Assembly (NCBI RefSeq): GCF_001423185.1
Contig: NZ_LMOB01000001.1
Span: forward strand, 124,001 to 188,000
Origin: Plantibacter sp. Leaf314
GTDB lineage: Bacteria > Actinomycetota > Actinomycetes > Actinomycetales > Microbacteriaceae
DNA length: 64,000 nucleotides
Reading direction: 5' to 3'
The notes under the pieces were generated by a model, which searched no databases, was not told the origin of the DNA, and worked only from the letters and a program-made list of their open reading frames with translations. The position numbers and the translations under genes are program-made. How positions within the stretch are numbered: the stretch's first letter is position 1; every line of letters begins with the position of its first letter. Positions 10,786-23,380 of this stretch are shown here, piece after piece.

Positions 10786-11301
10786 ATGTCGAACCCACTG
10801 AAGAAGACCATGGTGTACCTCGGGCTCGCCGACGATGATCTCGAGTACGAGCAGCAGCACGCTGCCCAGGCCGAGCCGACGCAGCAGGCCGAGCCCCGTC
10901 GCACCGAGCGTCCCGAGCGCGCTGAGCGGGTCGAGCGCGTCGAGAAGGCCGCTCCAGTGACGCCGTTGCGCAAGCCGGTTCCCGTGCGCCAGCCCGTCGC
11001 CCCGAGCTCGGACCTCAACGAGATCCTGACCGTGCACCCCAAGCAGTACCGCGATGCACAGATCATCGCCGAGAGCTTCCGCGACGGCGTCCCGGTCATC
11101 ATCAACCTCTCGCAGATGAGCGACGGCGACGCTCGCCGGCTCATCGACTTCGCCAGTGGTCTCTCGCAGGGGCTGTACGGCAAGATCGAGCGCGTGACGA
11201 GCAAGGTCTTCCTGCTCTCGCCCGAGCACGTCGCCGTTTCCGGCGACAACGGACAGGGTGCTCCGGAAGCGACCGAGGCGACCTTCTTCGCTCAGTCATA
11301 A
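10786..11301 (+). CDS. sepF: cell division protein SepF
   Basis: Membrane-binding FtsZ tether that takes the place of FtsA in actinobacteria. The ATG at 10786 has GGAGG at 10776-10780 and gives 171 residues; the more upstream in-frame codons overlap yggS and are unlikely to be used. An amphipathic N-terminus ([17 protein letters not shown]) precedes a charged Gln/Glu/Arg linker. The globular SepF domain runs from about residue 75 to 160 and includes [22 protein letters not shown]. It lies between yggS and the YggT gene, the standard order. Confidence 0.95.
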   Translation: MSNPLKKTMVYLGLADDDLEYEQQHAAQAEPTQQAEPRRTERPERAERVERVEKAAPVTPLRKPVPVRQPVAPSSDLNEILTVHPKQYRDAQIIAESFRDGVPVIINLSQMSDGDARRLIDFASGLSQGLYGKIERVTSKVFLLSPEHVAVSGDNGQGAPEATEATFFAQS

Positions 11302-11302
11302 T
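11297..11302 (+). promoter_or_regulatory. -10 box (CATAAT) for a leaderless yggT transcript
   Basis: CATAAT overlaps the sepF stop codon and ends 6 nt before the GTG start of the YggT gene. This spacing puts transcription initiation at or next to the start codon. The GAGGGG between them is too close to serve as a normal Shine-Dalgarno. No -35 is evident. Confidence 0.4.
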
Positions 11303-11308
11303 CGAGGG

Positions 11309-11605
11309 GTGGCTTCTCTCATCTCCGTGATCGGCACGATCCTCTATCTCGCGCTGCTCCTGTACTTCTTCGTCCTCTGGGCGAGGTTCATCCTCGACCT
11401 CGCCCGGGTGCTCCGTCCGCAGTGGCGGCCCACGGGCGTCGGGCTGGTGCTCGCCGAGCTGAGTTTCACGATCACGGACCCTCCGATCCGGTTCTTCCGC
11501 CGTGTCCTCCCGCGCGTCGCCGTCGGTCCGGTCGCGCTCGATTTCGGCTGGACCCTCACGATGTTGTGCTGCATCATCGCGATGACACTCGTCCAGCTGC
11601 TCTAG
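11309..11605 (+). CDS. YggT/YlmG family membrane protein
   Basis: Small integral membrane protein of 98 residues encoded next to sepF and divIVA; in other bacteria the family is linked to division or membrane protein organisation, with no defined activity. Two hydrophobic segments (about residues 4-25 and 72-96) flank a conserved-type loop with ITDPPIRFFRRVLP. Start taken as GTG 11309, supported by the -10 box 6 nt upstream and by family length; a GTG further upstream would overlap sepF by 44 nt. Confidence 0.88.
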   Translation: MASLISVIGTILYLALLLYFFVLWARFILDLARVLRPQWRPTGVGLVLAELSFTITDPPIRFFRRVLPRVAVGPVALDFGWTLTMLCCIIAMTLVQLL

Positions 11606-11777
11606 CGCGCGCGGCCTGCCCGCGAACAGCTCGCCACGATTGTGTGGCTACGATAGAACGTCCGTCACCTGACGGTCGCCTCCGACGTCGTCAACATGTC
11701 TCACCCACTGGGTCAGACTTTGCTAGCGTGGGGGCGTTGTACACAGATTTTCGATTCGACAGTGAAGGTGGTTCGCT

Positions 11778-12419
11778 ATGGCGCTCACTCCCGAAGACGT
11801 GGTCCAGAAGCGGTTTCAGCAGACCAAGTTCCGCGAAGGCTACGACCAGGACGAGGTGGACGACTTCCTCGACGAGGTCGTCGTCGAGCTCCGTCGCCTG
11901 ATCCAGGAGAAGGACGAGGTCCAGCAGAAGCTGACCGCGGCCGAGTCCAAGGTCGCCGAACTCCAGAAGGGCGGCTCGTCCGCTCCGGCGACGCTCGCCA
12001 AGGCCGAGGCTGCTCCGGCACCCGCGCCCGTCGTCGCACCGACCCCGGCTCCGGCCGCGGAGTCGACCGACAACACCGCCGAGAGCTCGAACAACCTCCT
12101 GCAGCTGGCACGTCGTCTCCACGACGAGCACGTCGCCGAGGGTGCCCAGCGCCGCGACGCGCTCATCGCGGAAGGTCACGCGACCGCCGCACGTGTCGTC
12201 GCCGAGGCCGAGGCCAAGCAGCGCGCGCAGATGCAGGTCCTCGAGCAGGAGCGTTCGGTCCTCGAGCACAAGATCGACGAGCTCCGCAACTTCGAGCGCG
12301 AGTACCGCTCGCAGCTGCGCGGCTACATCGAGGGTCAGCTGAAGGACCTCGACGCCTCGTCGTCGAGCTCCGCTCCCGATGCGAAGGCCGGCGTCACCGC
12401 CGACAGCGCAGCGGTCTAG
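11778..12419 (+). CDS. divIVA: DivIVA / Wag31 polar growth protein
   Basis: Coiled-coil protein that marks negatively curved membrane at the poles and, in actinobacteria, directs polar peptidoglycan insertion. 213 residues. The conserved N-terminal lipid-binding module is MALTPEDVVQKRFQQTKFREGYDQDEVDDFLDEV split over residues 1-34. A first coiled coil (about 35-70) is followed by an Ala/Pro linker, then a second long Glu/Arg-rich coiled coil (about 95-190). The 172-bp gap upstream holds TACGAT (11649-11654) and a 14-bp palindrome (11662-11675), possibly its promoter region. Confidence 0.96.
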   Translation: MALTPEDVVQKRFQQTKFREGYDQDEVDDFLDEVVVELRRLIQEKDEVQQKLTAAESKVAELQKGGSSAPATLAKAEAAPAPAPVVAPTPAPAAESTDNTAESSNNLLQLARRLHDEHVAEGAQRRDALIAEGHATAARVVAEAEAKQRAQMQVLEQERSVLEHKIDELRNFEREYRSQLRGYIEGQLKDLDASSSSSAPDAKAGVTADSAAV

Positions 12420-12432
12420 CGCAGACACCCGG

Positions 12433-13059
12433 TTGTCTCCCGCATCACCGTCGAAGGCCAGCGCCAGGACTCTTGCAGTCCTGGCGCTGGTTGCCGTCGT
12501 GGCCTATTCGGCCGATCAGTTCACCAAGTTCCTCGTCACCACCAACCTGACGGTGGGCGAGTCCGTTCCGGTACTCGGCCAGGCGCTCGTCCTGTACTTC
12601 GTCAAGAACTCCGGTGCCGCCTTCTCGCTCGGCGCGGGGTACACCTGGATCTTCTCGATCCTCGCGGCGGTCGTCGTGGTCGTCATCGTCTGGTTCGCCC
12701 GCCGGATCCGTTCACGGGCCTGGGCGATCGTGTTCGGCCTGCTCCTCGGAGGGGTGCTCGGCAACCTGACGGACAGGCTTCTCCGTGAGCCGTCCTTCGG
12801 TCTGGGCCACGTGGTCGACTTCATCTCCACCCCGTGGATGCTGCCCGCGATCTACAACGTCGCCGACATCTGCATCGTGGTCAGCATGGCCCTGTTCATC
12901 CTCCTGACGCTCTTCGGCGTGAACCTCGACGGCACCCGGACGACGCGTGCGAGCGAACGGGCCGCCCAGGAGGCGGAGGACCGCGAGGCCGAAGCGGACG
13001 CGGCCACCCTCGATCCGGCGGAGCCGCGCGACGCGAGTCCGGACGCAGGCCGCCCATGA
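12433..13059 (+). CDS. lspA: lipoprotein signal peptidase LspA
   Basis: Aspartyl membrane protease that removes signal peptides from diacylglyceryl-modified lipoproteins. Four transmembrane segments. The [10 protein letters not shown] motif and the catalytic Asp pair in GNLTDRLL (about residue 113) and YNVADICIV (about residue 141) are present. The C-terminal ~50 residues are a charged, Glu/Asp/Arg-rich tail. The start is uncertain: TTG 12433 (208 residues) avoids the divIVA overlap, while ATG 12379 (226 residues) would overlap divIVA by 41 nt. The stop overlaps the next gene's ATG (ATGA). Confidence 0.9.
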   Translation: MSPASPSKASARTLAVLALVAVVAYSADQFTKFLVTTNLTVGESVPVLGQALVLYFVKNSGAAFSLGAGYTWIFSILAAVVVVVIVWFARRIRSRAWAIVFGLLLGGVLGNLTDRLLREPSFGLGHVVDFISTPWMLPAIYNVADICIVVSMALFILLTLFGVNLDGTRTTRASERAAQEAEDREAEADAATLDPAEPRDASPDAGRP

Positions 13060-13979
13060 ACGAGTCCCGCAGCCTGTACGTCCCCGACGGGCTCGACGGC
13101 GAACGCGTCGACGCCGGCCTGGCCAAACTCCTCGGCTTCTCCCGGAGTTACGCAGCCGAGGTCGCCCTCGGAGGCGGCGTCACCATGAACGGCAAGTCGG
13201 TCGACAAGTCCGACCGCCTCCTCGCCGGTGCCTGGCTCGAGATCGAATGGACGCCTCGCCGCGAGGCCGTGATCGTACCGATCGCCGTCCCCGACCTCGG
13301 CATCGTCCACGACGACGACGAGATCGTGGTCGTCGACAAACCCGCCGGCGTCGCCGCCCACCCCTCCGTGGGTTGGGAAGGGCCGACGGTGCTCGGTGCC
13401 CTCGCCGCAGCCGGCTTCCGCATCTCGACGTCGGGCGCCGCTGAGCGGGCCGGGATCGTGCACCGGCTCGATGCCGGGACGAGCGGCCTCATGGTCGTCG
13501 CGAAGACCGAGCGGGCCTACACCTCACTGAAGCGTGCCTTCCACGACCGCGAGGTCGAGAAGATCTATCGCGCCGTGGTCCAGGGGCATCCCGACCCGCT
13601 CGCCGGCACCATCGACGGTCCGATCGGCCGCCACCCGCGCCACGACTGGCGCTTCGCCGTCACCGCCGACGGGAAGCCGTCGGTCACCCACTACGAGACG
13701 CTCGAGGCGTTCCCGTACGCCTCGTTGCTCGACGTGCATCTGGAGACCGGTCGCACGCATCAGATCCGCGTGCACATGGCGGCCCAGCGGCATCCCTGTG
13801 TCGGCGACACGATGTACGGCGCCGACGCGGCGCTCTCGGCCCGTCTGGGGCTCACCCGGCAGTGGCTGCATGCGACGAAGCTGGGCTTCGCGCACCCTGC
13901 GGACGGGGAGTTCGTGCGATTCGAGACCGCCTACCCGACGGATCTGCAGCACGCCCTCTCGATCCTCGAACTCGACTGA
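13056..13979 (+). CDS. RluD-family rRNA/tRNA pseudouridine synthase
   Basis: Isomerises uridine to pseudouridine in RNA. 307 residues: an N-terminal S4-like RNA-binding domain (about 15-75) and a catalytic domain with the signature [16 protein letters not shown], in which the Asp near residue 138 is the nucleophile. [11 protein letters not shown] is also typical. Coupled to lspA by a 4-nt overlap, an arrangement widespread in bacteria. Its exact substrate (23S rRNA is most likely) cannot be read from the sequence. Confidence 0.93.
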   Translation: MNESRSLYVPDGLDGERVDAGLAKLLGFSRSYAAEVALGGGVTMNGKSVDKSDRLLAGAWLEIEWTPRREAVIVPIAVPDLGIVHDDDEIVVVDKPAGVAAHPSVGWEGPTVLGALAAAGFRISTSGAAERAGIVHRLDAGTSGLMVVAKTERAYTSLKRAFHDREVEKIYRAVVQGHPDPLAGTIDGPIGRHPRHDWRFAVTADGKPSVTHYETLEAFPYASLLDVHLETGRTHQIRVHMAAQRHPCVGDTMYGADAALSARLGLTRQWLHATKLGFAHPADGEFVRFETAYPTDLQHALSILELD

Positions 13980-14027
13980 CGTCGCGCCGTCGCTCGGCGA
14001 CCGACCACCCCCACAGGCCGGGGGCGA

Positions 14028-14050
14028 TGGTCGGAGGCGACGATTAGGCT
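14028..14050 (+). promoter_or_regulatory. putative dnaE promoter with a RecA-NDp (PafBC)-like box
   Basis: TAGGCT (14045-14050) is a good -10 box. Exactly 8 nt upstream is TGGTCGGAG (14028-14036), matching 7 of 9 positions of the TTGTCRGTG element of the LexA-independent mycobacterial DNA-damage promoters. The match is suggestive only, since GTCGG is common in GC-rich DNA. Confidence 0.35.
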
Positions 14051-14111
14051 TGACCAAGACCACCTCGGCGTCCGCGCCGTTCCCCCAGCACGATCCCCGG
14101 AGGCGCCGTCC

Positions 14112-17630
<3,519 letters not shown>

Positions 17631-17675
17631 CGCGTTGCACACCACGTCGCCGGCGGGACACGACGCCGTGAACGC

Positions 17676-17681
17676 TAGGCT
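17676..17681 (+). promoter_or_regulatory. -10 box (TAGGCT) directly upstream of hisD
   Basis: TAGGCT ends 9 nt before the hisD ATG, so the mRNA would carry a leader of only a few nucleotides. No ribosome binding site is visible. Confidence 0.4.
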
Positions 17682-17690
17682 GTGACGGCC

Positions 17691-19061
17691 ATGATCACCA
17701 CCATTGACCTCAGGGGCGTCCGGCCGAGCCGGACCGAGCTCCTGGAGATGCTGCCCCGTCCCGTCGTCGACGTCACCGCCGCAGCCCATGCGGCGCAGTC
17801 GCTGATCGACGCTGTGCGGACCGAGGGTTCCGCTGCGTTGTCGGCGCAGTCCGACCGGTTCGACGGCGGACGGCCGGAGCACCTCCGCGTGCCTCAGTCC
17901 GAGATCGACGCGGCGGTGGCCGCACTGGACCCTGCGGTGCGCGCCGCACTCGTCGAGGCCATCGACCGGGTTCGCGAGGCGACGCGAGCGCAGGTCCCGC
18001 CGGAGCGCACCACCACGCTCGGCGAGGGAGCGACCGTCGTACAGCGGTGGGCGCCCGTCGGCCGGGTCGGGCTGTACGTGCCCGGGGGCAAGGCCGTCTA
18101 CCCGTCGAGCGTCGTCATGAACGTCGTCCCGGCGCAGGAGGCCGGGGTCGGCTCCGTCGCGCTCGCGTCCCCACCGCAGCGCGAGTTCGACAATCGTGTG
18201 CACCCCACCATCCTCGGAGCCGCCGGTCTCCTCGGGGTCACCGAGGTGTACGCCATGGGCGGGGCCGGAGCCATCGGCGCCTTCGCCTACGGGGTCCCGG
18301 ACATCGCCCTGGACCCGGTCGACGTCGTGACGGGTCCCGGGAACATCTTCGTCGCAGCGGCGAAGCGCCTCGTGAAGGGGCAGGTCGGGATCGACGCCGA
18401 GGCCGGTACCACCGAGATCCTGGTCATCGCCGACGCCTCCGCAGACGCCAGACTCGTGGCCGCCGACCTCGTCAGCCAGGCCGAGCACGACGAGGCCGCG
18501 GCGTCGTTGCTCGTCACCGACGACGAGGCCCTCGCCATCGCCGTCCAGGACTGGTTGCGTCGCTATGCAGCCGGCACCCGCCACGGCGCCCGCGTCGTCC
18601 AAGCCCTCGCCGGCCCGCAGTCCGCCATCGTGCTCGTCGACGACCTGGAGGCCGCCGTCGCATTCAGCAACGCCTACGGACCGGAGCACCTCGAGGTCCA
18701 GACCGCCGACCCGGAGGCACTGCTCGGCGCCATCACGAACGCCGGCGCCATCTTCCTGGGTGAGCACACCCCGGTGAGCCTGGGTGACTACCTCGCCGGC
18801 TCCAACCACGTCCTCCCGACGGGAGGACAGGCCCGCTTCTCGTCCGGCCTGGGCGCCTTCACCTTCCTCCGCCCACAGCAGGTCGTCCGGTACGACGAGC
18901 CCGCGCTCCGCCAGGTCTCGAGCCACATCGTCGCCCTGTCGTCGTCCGAGGACCTCCCCGCGCACGGTGAAGCGGTGACGGCGCGTTTCGGCCTCGTCGG
19001 CGCCGAGACCCGCGCAGCCGAGGAGCACACCGAGCACGCCACACCCGAGGGAGCCGTCTGA
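17691..19061 (+). CDS. hisD: histidinol dehydrogenase HisD
   Basis: Zinc enzyme that performs the last two oxidations of histidine synthesis, L-histidinol to L-histidine with NAD. The ATG at 17691 gives 456 residues; a GTG 9 nt upstream is possible but less likely. Seen: the NAD-binding glycine region [29 protein letters not shown], and the zinc/catalytic segments [26 protein letters not shown] and [10 protein letters not shown], plus [17 protein letters not shown]. Other his genes are not in the window; hisD is followed by nrdR with a 1-nt overlap. Confidence 0.96.
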   Translation: MITTIDLRGVRPSRTELLEMLPRPVVDVTAAAHAAQSLIDAVRTEGSAALSAQSDRFDGGRPEHLRVPQSEIDAAVAALDPAVRAALVEAIDRVREATRAQVPPERTTTLGEGATVVQRWAPVGRVGLYVPGGKAVYPSSVVMNVVPAQEAGVGSVALASPPQREFDNRVHPTILGAAGLLGVTEVYAMGGAGAIGAFAYGVPDIALDPVDVVTGPGNIFVAAAKRLVKGQVGIDAEAGTTEILVIADASADARLVAADLVSQAEHDEAAASLLVTDDEALAIAVQDWLRRYAAGTRHGARVVQALAGPQSAIVLVDDLEAAVAFSNAYGPEHLEVQTADPEALLGAITNAGAIFLGEHTPVSLGDYLAGSNHVLPTGGQARFSSGLGAFTFLRPQQVVRYDEPALRQVSSHIVALSSSEDLPAHGEAVTARFGLVGAETRAAEEHTEHATPEGAV

Positions 19062-19549
19062 TGTACTGCCCGTTCTGCCGCCACCCCGACTCCCGCGTCA
19101 TCGACTCGCGGACGAGCGACGACGGGCTCGCGATCCGTCGGCGCCGGCAGTGCCCGGAGTGCGGGCGGCGGTTCAGCACGATGGAGACCTCGAGCCTCGG
19201 CGTGATCAAGCGCTCCGGTGTGGTGGAGCCGTTCAGTCGGGAGAAGGTCGTGAGCGGCGTCAGGAAGGCGTGCCAGGGTCGTCCGGTGACGGATTCCGAC
19301 CTCGCGGTGCTCGCGCAGCGCGTCGAGGAGTCCATCCGGGCGACGGGCGCATCGCAGATCGACGCGAACGACATCGGTCTGGCGATCCTCGCACCGCTGC
19401 GGGAGCTCGACGAGGTCGCCTACCTCCGGTTCGCCAGCGTCTACCAGGCGTTCGAGTCCTTGGACGACTTCGAGTCGGCCATCGCGCTCCTCCGGGTCGA
19501 ACACGCCGCGGGCGCGTCGAACGCCGACGAGCCGATCGTGGAGCGCTGA
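19061..19549 (+). CDS. nrdR: transcriptional repressor NrdR
   Basis: Nucleotide-sensing repressor of ribonucleotide reductase genes. 162 residues. The N-terminal zinc ribbon has Cys3, Cys6, Cys31 and Cys34 (MYCPFC and CPECGRRF), followed by an ATP-cone domain (about 47-137) starting [16 protein letters not shown]. Its ATG shares one base with the hisD stop (TGATG), so the genes are co-transcribed. NrdR targets (nrd genes) are not in this window. Confidence 0.97.
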   Translation: MYCPFCRHPDSRVIDSRTSDDGLAIRRRRQCPECGRRFSTMETSSLGVIKRSGVVEPFSREKVVSGVRKACQGRPVTDSDLAVLAQRVEESIRATGASQIDANDIGLAILAPLRELDEVAYLRFASVYQAFESLDDFESAIALLRVEHAAGASNADEPIVER

Positions 19550-19552
19550 GTC

Positions 19553-20590
19553 GTGTACCGGTTCCTCTTCACCCACGTCCTGGCGAAGCTCGACCCGGAG
19601 CGCGCCCATCACCTCGCGTTCGACGTGATCCGTGCGCTTCCGTCCACCGGTCTCGGATCCGTCATCAGGCGGTGGACCGCACCCCGGACCGACCAGTCCG
19701 TCGAGGCGCTCGGCCTCCGGTTCGAGACCCCGTTCGGTGTCGCCGCCGGGTTCGACAAGGACGGCAAGGGGGTGCTCGGGCTCGGGCTCCTGGGCTTCGG
19801 CCACGTCGAGGTCGGCACCATCACGGCGATCCCGCAGGCTGGCAATCCGAAGCCACGCCTCTTCCGCCTCGTCCCGGACCGTGCGGTGATCAACCGTATG
19901 GGCTTCAACAACGAGGGTGCCACATCCGCCGCGCCACGACTGGCGCGGACGGCCCGCGTCGTCAGGCGTCCCGTCCTCGGGGTGAACATCGGCAAGAGTC
20001 GGGTCGTGGACGTCGCCGACGCCACGGCCGACTACGTCTCGAGCGCCACCCTGCTGGCACCCACGGCCGACTACCTCGTGGTCAACGTCAGTTCACCGAA
20101 CACCCCTGGTCTCCGAGGTCTCCAGGAGCTCGATCAGCTGTCGCCCCTCCTGGACGCGGTGCGTGCCGCCGCCGGAACGACACCGCTCCTCGTGAAGATC
20201 GCACCGGACCTCACGGACGCCGAAGTGGACCGCATCGCTCAGCTCGTCGTCGACCTGGGGCTCGACGGGATCATCGCGACGAACACGACGATCTCCCGTG
20301 ACGGCCTCGAGACCGACCGGTCGACCGTGGAGGCTGCCGGTGCCGGTGGACTCTCCGGCGCGCCACTCGCCGACCGGTCGATCGCGGTCCTGCGACGGAT
20401 CCGCGCCGTCGTCCCGGCGGAGCTGTGCGTGATCTCCGTCGGCGGTGTCGAGACCGCCGCGGACGTGCGGGAACGGCTCGCCGCCGGTGCAACGCTCGTC
20501 CAGGGGTACACGGCGTTCCTGTACCGCGGTCCGCTCTGGGCGCGGCAGATCAACCGTGGGCTCGATCGCCTCGCTCGCGCCGGCCGCTGA
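19553..20590 (+). CDS. pyrD: quinone-dependent dihydroorotate dehydrogenase (class 2) PyrD
   Basis: FMN enzyme that oxidises dihydroorotate to orotate in pyrimidine synthesis, passing electrons to the quinone pool. 345 residues from GTG, 3 nt after nrdR. The N-terminal extension typical of class 2 (MYRFLFTHVLAKLDPERAHHLAF) associates with the membrane. FGVAAGFDKDG, NRMGFNNEG and the active-site Ser in NVSSPNTPGL (about residue 181) identify class 2. A strong hairpin follows. Confidence 0.96.
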   Translation: MYRFLFTHVLAKLDPERAHHLAFDVIRALPSTGLGSVIRRWTAPRTDQSVEALGLRFETPFGVAAGFDKDGKGVLGLGLLGFGHVEVGTITAIPQAGNPKPRLFRLVPDRAVINRMGFNNEGATSAAPRLARTARVVRRPVLGVNIGKSRVVDVADATADYVSSATLLAPTADYLVVNVSSPNTPGLRGLQELDQLSPLLDAVRAAAGTTPLLVKIAPDLTDAEVDRIAQLVVDLGLDGIIATNTTISRDGLETDRSTVEAAGAGGLSGAPLADRSIAVLRRIRAVVPAELCVISVGGVETAADVRERLAAGATLVQGYTAFLYRGPLWARQINRGLDRLARAGR

Positions 20591-20611
20591 CCCGGTCGAA
20601 CGCCGCTGACG

Positions 20612-20648
20612 ACGAACGCCCGCCGGTCTGGGACCGACGGGCGTTCGT
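20612..20648. terminator. bidirectional hairpin terminator between pyrD and the DUF3043 gene
   Basis: An 11-bp perfect outer stem (ACGAACGCCCG with CGGGCGTTCGT) encloses a second 5-bp stem. It lies between two convergent genes and can end both transcripts. There is no long U run, as is common in high-GC genomes. Confidence 0.75.
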
Positions 20649-20658
20649 GGTGCTGGAC

Positions 20659-21258
20659 CTACTTGTTGGGGAACTGACCGCGCTTCACCTGCGGCTTCGG
20701 CAGGCGGAGCGGGCGCAGCTGCAGCGCGCGCATGGCGGCGTACCAGCGCACGCGCGGCTCGTCCTGGCCGAACTTCGCTCGGAGCGCCTTCCGGACACGG
20801 AAGCCGAGGAAGAAGCAGTCGGCGATGGCGATGATGAAGAAGACCCAGAGGGTCAGCATGCCGTAGACCTGGATCTCGGGGACCGGCATGAACGTGAGGA
20901 TGATCACGAGGAACATGACGGGGATCATGAACTCGCCGATGTTGAACCGGGCGTCGACGTAGTCGCGGACGAACTTCTTCTGCGGGCCGCGTTCGCGAGC
21001 CGGGAGGAACTTGTCGTCGCCCGCCGCCATGCCGGCCTGTGCTCGTCGTCGAGCCTCGGCCTGCTGGGCCTTCGCCGCGCGTGAGGCCTCCTTGCGGTCG
21101 GAGGGGACGAGCGGACGCTTGTTCTGCGCCTCGCGTTCGGCGCGCGACGGCGTCGGGCGGCCCTTCGCCTCCTTGGCGCCGCGGGCGAGGCGCTCGGCGG
21201 TCTGCGCCGCGGTCTCGACGAGGGGCTCTGATGCTGGGGTGCTCTGCTGTTTGGCCAC
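20659..21258 (-). CDS. DUF3043 family membrane protein
   Basis: Actinobacterial membrane protein of unknown function. 199 residues from a GTG with AAGGA upstream. The N-terminal ~95 residues are highly charged and probably cytoplasmic (Lys/Arg/Glu/Ala-rich). Two transmembrane helices follow (about 108-125 and 130-153) with an intervening short loop. The basic tail contains RVRWYAAMRALQLRPLRLPKP, here seen at about 167-187. Convergent to pyrD and divergent from the M20 peptidase. A longer ORF from CAT at 21301-21303 would abut the peptidase start codon and is less likely. Confidence 0.85.
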   Translation of the reverse strand: MAKQQSTPASEPLVETAAQTAERLARGAKEAKGRPTPSRAEREAQNKRPLVPSDRKEASRAAKAQQAEARRRAQAGMAAGDDKFLPARERGPQKKFVRDYVDARFNIGEFMIPVMFLVIILTFMPVPEIQVYGMLTLWVFFIIAIADCFFLGFRVRKALRAKFGQDEPRVRWYAAMRALQLRPLRLPKPQVKRGQFPNK

Positions 21259-21288
21259 GGTGGAACGTCCTTGATCGGGGGATTCGCT

Positions 21289-21294
21289 TAAGAT
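21289..21294 (+). promoter_or_regulatory. -10 box (TAAGAT) for a leaderless M20 peptidase mRNA
   Basis: TAAGAT ends 7 nt before the ATG at 21302, so the predicted transcription start coincides with the start codon. No Shine-Dalgarno is present in between. Confidence 0.5.
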
Positions 21295-21301
21295 TACTCG
21301 C

Positions 21302-22744
21302 ATGACGACAGGTACCACGACGGAATCGGCCCAAGATCCACACAACGACCAGGAACTCCTCGACCGACTCCGCGAATCGGTCGCGGGCGCCCTGCCATCC
21401 TCGATCGCCGACCTGTCGGCACTCGTGCGGATCCCATCGGTGTCCTGGTCGGCGTTCGACGCCGCCGAGGTGGCCCGGAGCGCCGAGGCCGTCGCCGAAC
21501 TCGCGCGCGATCTCGGTGTGTTCGACGAGGTCTCGGTGCGCCGTGCCGCCGTCGACGGGGGCACGGAGCTCGGGCAGCCCGCGGTCCTCGCCCGGCGCGA
21601 GGCCCGCAACGGTCGCCCGACCGTCCTGCTCTACGCGCACCACGACGTCCAGCCGCCCGGAAGCGACGACAAGTGGGAGTCGCCGCCGTTCGAGCCGACC
21701 GTCCGCGACGGCCGCCTCTACGGGCGCGGCGCGGCCGACGACAAAGCCGGCGTGATGTCCCACATCGCGGCGATCCGCGCGGTGACCGAGGTGCTCGGCT
21801 CCGATCTCGACCTCGGCATCGTCCTGTTCATCGAGGGGGAGGAGGAGTTCGGATCACGATCGTTCGGCTCGTTCCTGGAGGAGCACCGCAAGACCCTCGC
21901 AGCCGACGTCATCGTCGTCGCCGACAGCGACAACTGGGACGAACGGACTCCGGCCCTCACGATCGGCCTGCGCGGCAATGTGACGTTCCGGCTGCGCGTG
22001 AAGACGCTCGACCACGCCTCGCACTCGGGGATGCTCGGGGGAGCGGTGCCCGACGCCATGCTCGCGGTCGTCACCCTGCTCGCGACCCTGTGGGACGCCG
22101 ACGGTTCCGTGGCGGTCGAGGGGCTCACCTCGCACGACGCCGTCACCCCCGAGTTCGACGAGGCACAGCTCCGCGCGGAGTCCGGCCTCGCCGACGGTGT
22201 CTCGCCCATCGGTCGGGGTTCCATCCTCAGCCGGATCTGGTCCCAGCCCGCGATCACTGTCACCGGGATCGACGCACCGACCGTGGCCAACGCCTCGAAC
22301 ACCCTCATTCCGGAGGTGGCCGTCCGCATCAGTGCGCGGATCGCCCCCGGCCAGGACCCGGCGGACGCCTACCGAGCCCTCGAGACGCACCTCATGGCCC
22401 ACGCGCCCTTCGGAGCGCAACTGACCATCGACGAGGTCGACCAGGGGAGTCCGTTCCTCGTCGACACGAGCGGCTGGGCCGTCGCCGAGGCGAAGCGCGC
22501 CATGCACGACGCCTGGGAGGTCGAGCCGGTGGAGATGGGTGTCGGCGGATCCATCCCGTTCATCGCCGACCTCGTCCGGGTTTTCCCGGAGGCGCAGATC
22601 CTCGTGACGGGCGTCGAGGACCCGCACTCGAGGGCGCACAGCCCGAACGAGTCGCTGCACCTCGGGGTGTTCCAGAAGGCGATCCTCACCGAGGCGGTCC
22701 TCCTCGGTCGGCTCGCCTCGGCGCCCAAGCCCTCGGCCGGGTGA
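21302..22744 (+). CDS. M20 family metallopeptidase (dipeptidase-like)
   Basis: Di-zinc cytosolic amino- or dipeptidase of the M20/PepV-CNDP group. 480 residues. Metal-binding and catalytic motifs are in order: YAHHDVQPPG (His/Asp ligand region, about 101-110), GRGAADDKAGVM with the bridging Asp, and EGEEEFGS, the Glu pair for base and ligand. A dimerisation/lid domain lies at about 210-370. The natural substrate is not evident. A second, only distantly similar M20 gene lies at 57246-58565 on the opposite strand. Confidence 0.9.
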   Translation: MTTGTTTESAQDPHNDQELLDRLRESVAGALPSSIADLSALVRIPSVSWSAFDAAEVARSAEAVAELARDLGVFDEVSVRRAAVDGGTELGQPAVLARREARNGRPTVLLYAHHDVQPPGSDDKWESPPFEPTVRDGRLYGRGAADDKAGVMSHIAAIRAVTEVLGSDLDLGIVLFIEGEEEFGSRSFGSFLEEHRKTLAADVIVVADSDNWDERTPALTIGLRGNVTFRLRVKTLDHASHSGMLGGAVPDAMLAVVTLLATLWDADGSVAVEGLTSHDAVTPEFDEAQLRAESGLADGVSPIGRGSILSRIWSQPAITVTGIDAPTVANASNTLIPEVAVRISARIAPGQDPADAYRALETHLMAHAPFGAQLTIDEVDQGSPFLVDTSGWAVAEAKRAMHDAWEVEPVEMGVGGSIPFIADLVRVFPEAQILVTGVEDPHSRAHSPNESLHLGVFQKAILTEAVLLGRLASAPKPSAG

Positions 22745-22800
22745 TCCGCGGCGGTGGGAACACCCCCGGCATCATGGGGTGCGCCCGCCGCCCCGAGCGG

Positions 22801-22806
22801 TAGAAT
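22801..22806 (+). promoter_or_regulatory. -10 box (TAGAAT) of the Fe-S carrier gene
   Basis: TAGAAT, close to TATAAT, about 46 nt before the start codon, with a normal GCGAGGAGC ribosome binding site between. This gene therefore has a leadered message, unlike several neighbours. Confidence 0.45.
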
Positions 22807-22852
22807 GACAGACAGGCGTCGTCCGGCGCCGCCAGACCTCGCGAGGAGCATC

Positions 22853-23218
22853 ATGAGCGACACCATCCTGACCGAGACCAAGATCGACGCGGCCCACGGC
22901 GTCGGACTCTCCGACACGGCGGCGCAGAAGGTCAAGAGCCTCCTCGAGCAGGAGGGTCGCGACGACCTCCGCCTGCGCGTCGCCGTCCAGCCCGGCGGCT
23001 GCTCCGGACTCATCTACCAGCTCTACTTCGACGAGCGCATGCTCGACGGCGACGCGACCGTCGACTTCGACGGCGTCGAGGTCATCGTCGACAAGATGAG
23101 CGTCCCCTACCTCGACGGCGCCTCGATCGACTTCGAGGACACCATCCAGAAGCAGGGGTTCACCATCGACAACCCCAACGCCGAGGGCAGCTGCGCCTGC
23201 GGCGACAGCTTCCACTGA
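22853..23218 (+). CDS. A-type iron-sulfur carrier protein (HesB/IscA/ErpA family)
   Basis: Carries and inserts Fe-S clusters into client proteins. The ATG at 22853, 8 nt after a GAGGAG site, gives 121 residues. The three conserved Cys are C50 (QPGGCSGL) and the C-terminal pair C114 and C116 (GSCACGDSF). The gene directly precedes the cytochrome oxidase genes, whose partner QcrA is a 2Fe-2S protein, but it has its own promoter and terminator. Confidence 0.93.
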   Translation: MSDTILTETKIDAAHGVGLSDTAAQKVKSLLEQEGRDDLRLRVAVQPGGCSGLIYQLYFDERMLDGDATVDFDGVEVIVDKMSVPYLDGASIDFEDTIQKQGFTIDNPNAEGSCACGDSFH

Positions 23219-23232
23219 GGCAGATTCTTCCT

Positions 23233-23270
23233 GAAGGGGAAATCACCCGGTCCCGGGTGGTTTCCCCTTC
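23233..23270. terminator. hairpin terminator after the Fe-S carrier gene
   Basis: An almost perfect 18-bp stem begins GAAGGGGAAA and ends TTTCCCCTTC, with one G-U pair and a 2-nt apex (the loop must open to about 4 nt). It sits 14 nt after the stop codon. It has no U run beyond the stem. Confidence 0.75.
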
Positions 23271-23380
23271 GACATTCCGGTCACGATCCGGCACCGCGGA
23301 CGCGAATGGTCCGGCGTTCTCCACCCATCCCCACTAGACTGGGAGGCGATCCACAGGTGTGTATTCGAAAGGTTTCAGAG

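Noticed and set aside
21259..21303. Longer start for the DUF3043 gene at the CAT at 21301-21303
   Set aside because: It would occupy the -10 box and overlap the start codon of the divergent peptidase; the GTG at 21258 has an AAGGA site.
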